From: Rhodospirillaceae bacterium
GTDB taxonomy: Bacteria; Pseudomonadota; Alphaproteobacteria; Bin65
Assembly: GCA_009840595.1 (NCBI GenBank)
Contig: VXNK01000087.1
Location: forward strand, 1-45,383
Direction: 5' to 3'
Length of the DNA stretch: 45,383 bases
Positions within the stretch are counted from its first letter, which is position 1; each line of letters starts with the position of its first letter. The translations under genes and the position numbers were made by a program. The notes below the pieces were generated by a model that was not told the DNA's origin, ran no database searches, and was given only the letters and a program-made list of their open reading frames with translations. Below, piece by piece: positions 25,343-32,044 of the stretch.

Positions 25343-26122
25343 ATGGCCCGGAGCGCCGCCAAACCTGTCAAAAAACGCGTGGACCAGTTGCTGGTGGAGC
25401 GCGGCCTGGCCCAGTCGCGCAGCAAGGCACAGGCGCTGGTGATGGCGGGCACGGTGTTTCACGGCGAGCGGCGCATCGACAAGCCGGGGGCTACCGTCCC
25501 GGACGACGGCGCGCTGGCGGTGCGCGGCCGGGACCATCCCTGGGTCTCGCGCGGCGGGCTGAAGCTGGCGCACGGCATCGAGCGTTTCGCCGTCGATCCG
25601 GCCGGGCGGACCTGTCTCGATATCGGAGCCTCGACCGGGGGCTTCACCGACGTCCTGCTCCATCGCGGTGCGGCGAAGGTCTACGCCGTCGATGTCGGCC
25701 ACGGCCAGCTTGCCTGGAAACTGCGCACCGATGCGCGCGTGGTCGTGTTGGAAAAGACCAACGCCCGGCACCTGACCCGCGATCTCGTGCCGGACCCGCC
25801 CGGCGCCGTGGTCTGCGACGCCAGTTTCATCGGGCTGGAAACCGTGTTGCCGGCCGGCATGGCGCTGGCGGCCCCCGGCGCCTGGCTGATCGCCCTGATC
25901 AAGCCCCAGTTCCAGGCCGGGCGGGCGCAGGTCGGCAGGGGCGGCGTGGTGCGCGATCCAGCGGTCCATAAGGCGGTGTGCGGCGATGTGCGGGCCTGGC
26001 TGGAAGCGCAGCCCGGCTGGGCGGTGCGTGGGATCGAGGAGAGCCCGGTCATGGGACCGGAGGGCAACCGGGAATTCCTGATCTGCGCTGACTACCGCCC
26101 GGGAACGGCCGCTGACGCATGA
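25343..26122 (+). CDS. tlyA: TlyA-family rRNA 2'-O-methyltransferase
   Basis: A 259-residue S4-domain methyltransferase of the TlyA/hemolysin A family, which 2'-O-methylates rRNA cytidines; the old hemolysin name is not informative. The S4 RNA-binding domain is at about 12-70 (VDQLLVERGLAQSRSKA). The FtsJ-like fold follows with CLDIGASTGGFTDVLL, YAVDVGHGQLAWKLR, CDASFIGLE and the catalytic lysine in LIKPQFQ. The ATG at 25343 lies 8 bp after the MATE stop; an earlier ATG at 25336 is out of frame. Its end overlaps the next gene by four bases. Confidence 0.92.
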   Translation: MARSAAKPVKKRVDQLLVERGLAQSRSKAQALVMAGTVFHGERRIDKPGATVPDDGALAVRGRDHPWVSRGGLKLAHGIERFAVDPAGRTCLDIGASTGGFTDVLLHRGAAKVYAVDVGHGQLAWKLRTDARVVVLEKTNARHLTRDLVPDPPGAVVCDASFIGLETVLPAGMALAAPGAWLIALIKPQFQAGRAQVGRGGVVRDPAVHKAVCGDVRAWLEAQPGWAVRGIEESPVMGPEGNREFLICADYRPGTAADA

Positions 26123-27396
26123 CCGGATTCCGGGCCGAAGTCACCATCGAGAGCATCGGCCGGCGCGGCGACGGCGTGGCCGCCCTGGAAGGCGGAATCG
26201 TCCACGTCCCCGCCACCGCGCCGGGGGACCGGGTCGCGGTCGCGCTCACCGAAGCCGGCCCCGGCCGGTTTCGCGGCCGGCTGCTGGAGGTGCTGGAGGC
26301 CGGCCCGGACCGGCGGGCGCCGCCGTGCCGGCATTTCGGCGCCTGCGGCGGCTGTGCGCTGCAACATCTGGCGCCCGAAGCCTACGGCGCATGGAAGACG
26401 GACCTGCTGCGCGGCCTGCTCGCCCGCAACGGGCTGGACGGCGCGACCGTCGAACCGCTGCACTCCAGCCCGCCGGGCAGCCGGCGGCGCGCCACCTTCG
26501 CGATCCGGCGGCGGCGCGACGACGCCATCGTCGGCTTCAACGAGCGCCACAGCCATCGCGTCGTCGACCTGTCGGCCTGTCCGGTGGTCCTGCCGGAAAT
26601 CGCCGCCCTGATCGAACCGCTGCGCGCCTGGGCGGCAACGGCGTTGAAAGCCGGTGACAGGGCGGACGCCCATGTCGCGATGACCGACAGCGGCATCGAT
26701 CTGTCGATTCGTACGACCGCCAGGCTTGGTGGCGCGGGGCGGGCGGCGCTGGTCGATCTCATGGCGCGGGAAGGACTGGCGCGGGTCGCGCGCGCCCATC
26801 CGAAGCAGGACGGCGCCGAAGTGCTCGCCGAGGCCCGGCCGGTGCGGGCGGTCCATAGCGGCGTGGCGCTGGCCCTGGCGCCCGGCGCCTTCGCCCAGGC
26901 GACCGCGGACGGCGAAGCGGCGCTGACCGGATTCGTGCTGGAAGCGGCGGAAGGCGCAGCGCGGGCCTTCGACCTGTTCTGCGGCTCCGGCGCCTTCACG
27001 CTGCCGCTGGCGCAGCGGGGCTGCAGCGTCCTCGCGGCGGACATCGACAAGACGGCGGTCGCCAACCTCGCCGCGGCGGCCCGGCAGGCGAACCTGGCGA
27101 AATTGCAGACCGAGCCGCACAACCTGATGCGAAAGCCCATTCCCTCCGGCCAGTTGGCCGGGGCCGACCTCGTCGTCTTCGACCCGCCGCGCGCCGGGGC
27201 GAAGGCGCAGGCCGCGGAGATCGCGGCGGCCGGGGTTCCGGTCGTCGTGGCGGTGTCCTGCGACCCGGGCACCTTCATGCGCGACGCCCGCATCCTCGTG
27301 GACGGCGGCTACCGGCTGACCCGGCTGCGGCCGGTCGACCAGTTCCTCTGGTCGCCGCATCTGGAGCTTGCGGCCCGGTTCGATTTTGCCGGATGA
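26119..27396 (+). CDS. RlmD-like 23S rRNA (uracil-C5) methyltransferase
   Basis: A 425-residue TrmA/RlmD-family enzyme that methylates C5 of a uracil in 23S rRNA or tRNA. The N-terminal TRAM domain covers about 5-60. A [4Fe-4S] cluster is indicated by Cys70, Cys76 and Cys79 (CRHFGACGGC) with Cys154. The SAM domain has DLFCGSGAFTLPLA, ADIDKTAVANL, FDPPRAGA and the nucleophile in SCDPGTF. The start overlaps the tlyA stop as ATGA, showing translational coupling. Which uracil is modified cannot be read from sequence. Confidence 0.92.
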   Translation: MTGFRAEVTIESIGRRGDGVAALEGGIVHVPATAPGDRVAVALTEAGPGRFRGRLLEVLEAGPDRRAPPCRHFGACGGCALQHLAPEAYGAWKTDLLRGLLARNGLDGATVEPLHSSPPGSRRRATFAIRRRRDDAIVGFNERHSHRVVDLSACPVVLPEIAALIEPLRAWAATALKAGDRADAHVAMTDSGIDLSIRTTARLGGAGRAALVDLMAREGLARVARAHPKQDGAEVLAEARPVRAVHSGVALALAPGAFAQATADGEAALTGFVLEAAEGAARAFDLFCGSGAFTLPLAQRGCSVLAADIDKTAVANLAAAARQANLAKLQTEPHNLMRKPIPSGQLAGADLVVFDPPRAGAKAQAAEIAAAGVPVVVAVSCDPGTFMRDARILVDGGYRLTRLRPVDQFLWSPHLELAARFDFAG

Positions 27397-27644
27397 TGCC
27401 GCGCATGGCTCGGCCTCCCCACGATAACGGCGGCGATGGCGGCGCGGACGACCGGGCGCCGGAAATCGCCGAGGCGCGCCGCCGCGCCCGCAAGGCGCTG
27501 ACCGTGCTGATCCGCTGCTACCTGTTCGGCGCGGCGGTGACGCTGGTCGTGCTGGTTTTCACCGCCGACCGGAGCCTCGGCCAGCTGGTCCTCGACACCC
27601 TGTTCTGGCCAAGCACGCTGGGTGAGATCGTGCTGACGCTGTAG
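27393..27644 (+). CDS. small membrane protein of unknown function
   Basis: An 83-residue protein with a charged N-terminal half rich in Asp, Gly, Arg and Ala and one clear membrane helix near 41-60 (LIRCYLFGAAVTLVVLVFTA). It starts within the end of the RlmD-like gene (ATG at 27393 or 27396, sharing the stop), so its translation is coupled. I do not recognise a family. Position and coding bias make it real; a membrane role is inferred only from the hydrophobic segment. Confidence 0.7.
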   Translation: MMPRMARPPHDNGGDGGADDRAPEIAEARRRARKALTVLIRCYLFGAAVTLVVLVFTADRSLGQLVLDTLFWPSTLGEIVLTL

Positions 27645-27676
27645 CCGCGCGCCGGTCGGCCGCCTTTAATTTGAGA

Positions 27677-28093
27677 TCAATCTTGAGAATCGCGCTCGCG
27701 CCAGATTGAACTGTCCGCCAGTTCCTGCGCGTGGCGTTTCTGTTCTTCCCGGTCTTCGACTGCCGGGTCCGGCAAGACGATGTCGGCATGGTAAGGGTTG
27801 TCGAGTTGGGGAGAGGCAACCACGCGCCGGCCATTGGCGGCAGCTGTCTCCGACACGACGACGGCCCAGCCATAGAATGTGCGGTTTCGGGCCGTGGCCA
27901 CCCGGTCCGCAATTTCGATAGCCTCGGCAGGCGGCGCGACGTCCAAGCGATCCACCGAGAGCCGGGCTTCGCCCTCTTTCTCCAGAAATACATTGAGGCT
28001 GACTCTGGATCGGCGGGCTCTGTTCCGATCCCTGCTTGAGAATACGCCCCGACCGAGATTCTCCCCTGGCGCGATGAACTCGCTATCGGTCAT
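27677..28093 (-). CDS. uncharacterised protein, downstream member of a two-gene module
   Basis: A 138-residue soluble protein. The conserved-looking core has NVFLEKEGEARLSVDRLD (34-51), RTFYGWAVV near 91-99 and NPYHADIVLP (about 119-128). The Arg-rich N-terminus and acidic tail flank it. It has no signal peptide or membrane helix. Its start overlaps the stop of the partner gene by four bases, so both are made together. GC content is lower than in the neighbours, suggesting acquisition. I know it only as an unnamed protein that accompanies the partner in other genomes; its function is open. Confidence 0.8.
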   Translation of the reverse strand: MTDSEFIAPGENLGRGVFSSRDRNRARRSRVSLNVFLEKEGEARLSVDRLDVAPPAEAIEIADRVATARNRTFYGWAVVVSETAAANGRRVVASPQLDNPYHADIVLPDPAVEDREEQKRHAQELADSSIWRERDSQD

Positions 28094-28476
28094 GCGGCCA
28101 GATTTTTGCCGAGGGTCAACTCGTCCAGCGCCTCACGAACGAATCCGTCTGGCAAACGGCCAGCGTCGGAATAATGCGCGCGCCGGTGTGCGCCGTTCAT
28201 GTTGACCAGGCACAGGGCGCCGCCTTCCGAATTGCACAGGATCACGACCGAACGCCCGTGTCCGCCCGGCGCATCGACAGCAATCTCGCCGTCCGGCGTA
28301 GGGTAGACTTCGTAACGCCGCGGCGAAATCCGGTACATCTCCGGCAATAGCCGGCGGGCGTTCGCCAATGCCGCCTCGGACGGAACGGGGAATTGCTCTT
28401 CGCTGGCCTCGGCGACTACATCTTGCAGATCGCGCAGGGCATCCCGCAGGTCAGGATTTCGGCTCTTTGCGGTCAC
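28090..28476 (-). CDS. uncharacterised protein, upstream member of a two-gene module
   Basis: A 128-residue protein starting at GTG. The first 45 residues are helical and acidic (RDALRDLQDVVAEASEE). A compact beta-rich core follows: RRYEVYPTPDGEIAVDAPGG, SVVILCNSEGGALCLVNMNG, then HRRAHYSDAG. A C-terminal helix contains LPDGFVREALDEL. No catalytic motif of a known family is recognised. The 4-bp overlap with the downstream gene and reduced GC fit a small mobile two-gene cassette; toxin-antitoxin, defence or regulatory roles are all conceivable and none is shown. Confidence 0.8.
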   Translation of the reverse strand: MTAKSRNPDLRDALRDLQDVVAEASEEQFPVPSEAALANARRLLPEMYRISPRRYEVYPTPDGEIAVDAPGGHGRSVVILCNSEGGALCLVNMNGAHRRAHYSDAGRLPDGFVREALDELTLGKNLAA

Positions 28477-28506
28477 CTGTGCCTCGTCTTTATTCGACCC
28501 TTGGGC

Positions 28507-28611
28507 CTAAGCGGCCGCAAGCAATGTAGCGCGTGGACGCCGGCAGCCGCGCCTCTCTGAAGAATTAGGCATCTTCGACAATCTGCGCCAGTCAAATGCG
28601 CCATTTGCCAT
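28507..28611 (-). CDS. possible 34-residue ORF before the two-gene module
   Basis: A short frame starts at ATG 28611 and stops 30 bp before the GTG of the upstream module gene. The product (FDWRRLSKMPNSSERRG in the middle, Ala-rich end) is basic and does not match a family known to me. It could be a leader peptide, the remnant of a larger element, or chance. It shares the lower-GC context of the module. Confidence 0.3.
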   Translation of the reverse strand: MANGAFDWRRLSKMPNSSERRGCRRPRATLLAAA

Positions 28612-28619
28612 GAAGTCGC

Positions 28620-29993
28620 CTACCCCAGCGCTGCCGCTTTCTGCCCCGCCGGGCCGTCCGCGCCGCCGAACAGGGCGGTGAAGCGGCGGCGGGTCCAGGC
28701 GCTGGTCGGGCGGCGTTCGGCGCGCTCGGCGATCAGCGCTTTCGCCCGCGCCGTCCGGCCGGCGCGGATGGTGGCCTCGATCTGCATCTGGACGAACAGG
28801 TCGCGCTGGGCGTGGCTGCCGCCGAGCCGCCGCAGGTCGTAGCGCACGGAACCCAGCAGGTCGGCGGCGCGGCCGTAATCGCCGTCGCAATAGGCGGCAG
28901 CGGCGTCGCACACGGGGGCCGCGACGTCCCGGTAGACCGGCGCCTGCGTCCCGTCGGCCTGCGCCGCGTTCTGCACGCCCGCCCGATGGTCCGCCAGCGC
29001 CGCGCCGTCGCCGGTCCGGGCAAGGGCGATGGCATAGTGGGCATCGACGAAGGCGAGCAGCAGGTCGGCGGCGTGTTCGGCGCAATGGCCGGCCACTTCG
29101 GCCCAGCGGTCGCCGACATCGACCCCTTCCGATTCGAGACGCCATAGCAGGGCGACGGCGTTGGTCAGGTCGAGATAGTCGCCGGTCTCCTCCTCGCGCA
29201 CGCCGCGGTCGTAGAGATCGAGCACCGCGTCGTATTCGCCGAGCTCCAGGTGGAACAGGGAGCGGTGCCACCACAGGTGGAAGCGGAAATTCTGGACCTG
29301 GGTCCAGTGCGGCTCCAGGCCGGACAGCCAGGCGATGCCCTCGGCCTGCCGGCCCTGCATCTCCATGACATGGGCGACGGCGTGGGTGCCCCAGGGGTCG
29401 TCCGGGTTGATGCCGACGGCCTCCCGGCCGCGCTGTTCGGCACGGGCGTAGTCGCCGTCTTCCTCCAGCGCGAAGGCATAGCAGCCGGCGACGAAGCCGT
29501 AGTCCGGCACCGTCGGGTCCCAGGCGTGCATGATCCGGGCCAGGGAATCGCGCATGGCGGCGCTGTCGCCGCTGTAGAAATGGGTGTAGTGCGCCAGCCG
29601 CATGGCGAGCAGGTCGTGCGGATGGTCGGTCAGGATGCCGTCCCACAGCGCGGTCGCGCCTGCCATGTCGCCGTCGACCCAGCGTTCGAGCGCCGCGATA
29701 TGCGCGGTTTCGCGCGCCGTCACCGGCCGGTCGGCCGCCGCCTTCTGCGCCGCCGCCAGGGATTTCCGGCCGGACGCCCAGCGCTTCGCCTCGCTGAACA
29801 GCAGCATGAAATAGCCGCGCAGGCAGTGCGCCATCGCCATGTCGGCGTCGGCGGCGTAGACCTCTTTCAGCCGGTCGCCGGTGTCGCGCCGCATGCCGAG
29901 ATAGCTCCGCACCGTGCGGTCCCAGGCTTCGACCGCCTCGGGCGACGCGGCCGTCAGCGCAAGGCCGCGGCAATCGCGATGGATGTCCGCCAT
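28620..29993 (-). CDS. TTC38-like tetratricopeptide-repeat protein
   Basis: A 457-residue helical-repeat protein of the tetratricopeptide repeat 38 type. Typical elements are GYFMLLFSEAKRWA, ETAHIAALERWVDGD, MRLAHYTHFYSGD, PDYGFVAGCYAFALEE, and the well-conserved NPDDPWGTHAVAHVMEMQGR (188-207). WHRSLFHLELGEYD follows. The biochemical role is unknown; TPR arrays bind partner proteins. No signal peptide is seen. ATG at 29993 follows AAGGAG. The GST gene ends 46 bp upstream, so the two are probably co-transcribed. Confidence 0.88.
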   Translation of the reverse strand: MADIHRDCRGLALTAASPEAVEAWDRTVRSYLGMRRDTGDRLKEVYAADADMAMAHCLRGYFMLLFSEAKRWASGRKSLAAAQKAAADRPVTARETAHIAALERWVDGDMAGATALWDGILTDHPHDLLAMRLAHYTHFYSGDSAAMRDSLARIMHAWDPTVPDYGFVAGCYAFALEEDGDYARAEQRGREAVGINPDDPWGTHAVAHVMEMQGRQAEGIAWLSGLEPHWTQVQNFRFHLWWHRSLFHLELGEYDAVLDLYDRGVREEETGDYLDLTNAVALLWRLESEGVDVGDRWAEVAGHCAEHAADLLLAFVDAHYAIALARTGDGAALADHRAGVQNAAQADGTQAPVYRDVAAPVCDAAAAYCDGDYGRAADLLGSVRYDLRRLGGSHAQRDLFVQMQIEATIRAGRTARAKALIAERAERRPTSAWTRRRFTALFGGADGPAGQKAAALG

Positions 29994-30039
29994 TCCAGTC
30001 TCCTTGCCGGTCTTCCGGCCGGGGCCGACGCACCCGGGC

Positions 30040-30660
30040 TCAGGTCAGCGGCAGCATGATGTGTTTCTCGAAGGCCGGGCGTTTTTCGAGCCGGTCCATC
30101 CAGTCGGCGATATGGAGCAGTTCGGGCCGCTCGATATGCAGGTTGAGATAGCGCCAGGTCGCCGCCCCGACCGGGATATCGCCCATGGTGAAACGGCTGC
30201 CGGCGATATAGTCCCGGCGCGCCAGGGCGGCATCGAGAATCTGGAAGACGTGGCCGCACTCGATCGCCTTCTCCGCGATCGACCCCATGTCGCGCTGGTC
30301 CGGCGGCGTGCGGACCAGCCCGAAAAACACCGGGATCAGCGACCCGACGACGGTGGTCTGCATCCAGTCCATCCACATGTCCGCCGCCGCCCGCTCGGCG
30401 AGGTCGGTCGGCCACAGGTCGCCCTCGCTCCACTTGGCGGCGACATAGCGCACGACGGCATTCGATTCCCAGACGACGATATCGCCGTCGATCAGGGTCG
30501 GGATGCGGCGGTTGGGGTTGAGCCGGCCGTAACTTTCCGTATCGAGCTGGCCGAACTCGAGGCCGGCGTCGATCCGGTCGAACGGCACGCCCGCCTCGTC
30601 GAGCGCCCAGATCGCCTTCTGTACGTTGAGCGAATTCTTGCGGCCCCACACCGTGACCAT
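30040..30660 (-). CDS. glutathione S-transferase family protein
   Basis: A 206-residue GST. The N-terminal thioredoxin-like domain (about 1-80) has VWGRKNSLNVQKAIWALDEA, RIPTLIDGD with the cis-proline and WESNAVVRYVA with the glutathione-contacting Glu-Ser. The C-terminal all-helical domain has FTMGDIPVGAATWRYL with the family N-capping box. Serine is a likely catalytic residue near position 10. GSTs join glutathione to electrophiles or act as isomerases; the substrate is unknown. Start follows GGGAGGAG. It faces a flavin monooxygenase over a repeat-bearing region. Confidence 0.9.
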   Translation of the reverse strand: MVTVWGRKNSLNVQKAIWALDEAGVPFDRIDAGLEFGQLDTESYGRLNPNRRIPTLIDGDIVVWESNAVVRYVAAKWSEGDLWPTDLAERAAADMWMDWMQTTVVGSLIPVFFGLVRTPPDQRDMGSIAEKAIECGHVFQILDAALARRDYIAGSRFTMGDIPVGAATWRYLNLHIERPELLHIADWMDRLEKRPAFEKHIMLPLT

Positions 30661-30727
30661 GCGGCGGTCTCCTCCCAGCACCGGTATCGTCCGGCGACGA
30701 TAGCGCCGCTGCGGCCGCCGCCCAAGG

Positions 30728-30805
30728 GAAATACTGACTTGAAGCACCGGCTTGAAGTACCGGCCTGAAAGACGGGCCCGAAATACGGGTTTGACCTGCC
30801 GCACC
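30728..30805. repeat. six degenerate 13-bp tandem repeats
   Basis: Contiguous 13-base units begin GAAATACTGACTT, GAAGCACCGGCTT, GAAGTACCGGCCT, GAAAGACGGGCCC, GAAATACGGGTTT and GACCTGCCGCACC. Rough consensus: GAARTACCGGCYT. The array lies in the divergent region between the GST and the flavin monooxygenase genes. Confidence 0.75.
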
Positions 30806-30870
30806 GGCACCGGGCATGGTCGGCGGCGAGTGCGGTTCGCCGACAGCGACTTTCCCCGGAAGCCGGAACC

Positions 30871-31950
30871 TTGGACTTCTGCCTGTTTCACCTGCCGACC
30901 TGGCGCAGCGCCTATCCGGTGACGCTGAACCGGTTCTACGAGGAGTTGATCGGCGCGGTGAAGCTGGCGGATGCGCTGGGCTGGCGCAGCTACCGGACGA
31001 CCGAGCACCACTTCCACTATTACGGCGGCGCGGTGCCCAACCCGGCGCTCTACCTCACGGCGCTGGCGCGCGAGACGCGGCAGATCCGGCTCGGCACCGC
31101 GGTCTCGCTGCTGCCGCTGCGCCATCCGCTGCAGGTGGCGGAGGACCTCGCCTCGCTCGACCAGTTTTCCGGCGGCCGGGCCGAGATCGGCCTGTCCCGC
31201 GGCTTCGTGCCCCACGAGTTTGCGGCCTTCGGCGTGACAAGGGAGGAAAGCGCCGAGCGGATGTATGAGGGCCTGGAAGTCATCGAGAAATTCTGGGCCG
31301 GAGAGCCGTTCGCCCATAGCGGCCGCTTCTGGTCGTTCGACACGGTCGAGCCCTGGCCGGCGCCGGTCCAGCCCGAACCGTCGATCTGGATCGCGGCCTC
31401 GAACGACCGCAGCAGTTTCGAGGCCGCCGGCCGGCGCGGCTACAACCTGATGATGAACCAGTATCCGATGAGCCTGGAGAGCCTGACGGAGAAACTGCAC
31501 TGGTATCGCGACGCGCTCGCCGGCGCCGGCCATCCCGACGTGAGCCCGGAGCCGGGCGGCCGCAAGGCCATGGTCGCCCTGCTGACCGTGATCGCCGATA
31601 GCGAGGAGGAGGCCGTCGCCATCGGCCGGCCGGCGGTGCAGGAGCATGTCGCCGCCTTCGGCAAGGTGCTGGCCGGCGACACCTGGAACCGGGATTTCGC
31701 CGCCAGCGAGGCGGCGCTCACCGGCAGCACCGGGATCGACGACCTGACCACCCTGTTCCGCGAACGCTGCCTGATGACGACGGCGGACCGGGCGGCGGAA
31801 AAGATCGCCGCCTATCGCGATCTGGGTTTCACCGAAGTCGCCTTCATTGCGCGCTTCGCGAGCATATCCGCCGAACGGGAGCGCGAGACCGTCGAGCGGC
31901 TGAGCCGGGACGTGCTGCCCCTGCTGGGCGAGGCGACCGCAGCGGCCTGA
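30871..31950 (+). CDS. LLM-class flavin-dependent monooxygenase
   Basis: A 359-residue bacterial-luciferase-like FMN oxidoreductase, which uses reduced flavin and O2. Typical elements are TEHHFHYYGG near 47-56, LGTAVSLLPLRHPLQVAEDLASLD, GRAEIGLSRGFVPHEF, MYEGLEVIEKFW, and WIAASNDRSSFEAAGRRGYN. TTG at 30871 is taken as the start because no nearby ATG fits and GGAA precedes it. The substrate is unknown. A molybdoenzyme follows after 94 bp with its own promoter, so they are not clearly one operon. Confidence 0.88.
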   Translation: MDFCLFHLPTWRSAYPVTLNRFYEELIGAVKLADALGWRSYRTTEHHFHYYGGAVPNPALYLTALARETRQIRLGTAVSLLPLRHPLQVAEDLASLDQFSGGRAEIGLSRGFVPHEFAAFGVTREESAERMYEGLEVIEKFWAGEPFAHSGRFWSFDTVEPWPAPVQPEPSIWIAASNDRSSFEAAGRRGYNLMMNQYPMSLESLTEKLHWYRDALAGAGHPDVSPEPGGRKAMVALLTVIADSEEEAVAIGRPAVQEHVAAFGKVLAGDTWNRDFAASEAALTGSTGIDDLTTLFRERCLMTTADRAAEKIAAYRDLGFTEVAFIARFASISAERERETVERLSRDVLPLLGEATAAA

Positions 31951-31970
31951 CGCCGGCCGCGCGCCTTCTA

Positions 31971-31999
31971 TTGACCGCTTGGCGCCCGGTTCCTACGCT
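31971..31999 (+). promoter_or_regulatory. sigma-70 type promoter for the molybdoenzyme gene
   Basis: TTGACC at 31971-31976 is followed by exactly 17 bases and TACGCT at 31994-31999. The expected start site is near 32006. The coding sequence begins at 32045 after a strong ribosome site, GGGAGGAAGGGAA. Confidence 0.55.
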
Positions 32000-32044
32000 C
32001 GACAGCGTCCCGTCTGCGAGGGAGTCTGGGAGGAAGGGAAGTCC

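Noticed and set aside
25343..26122. Hemolysin toxin
   Set aside because: The S4 plus FtsJ-like domains identify an RNA methyltransferase; the toxin name is historical.
27640..27675. Strong intrinsic terminator between the small membrane protein gene and the unknown module
   Set aside because: A weak GC stem followed by TTTAATTT is visible, but pairing is too poor for a confident call.
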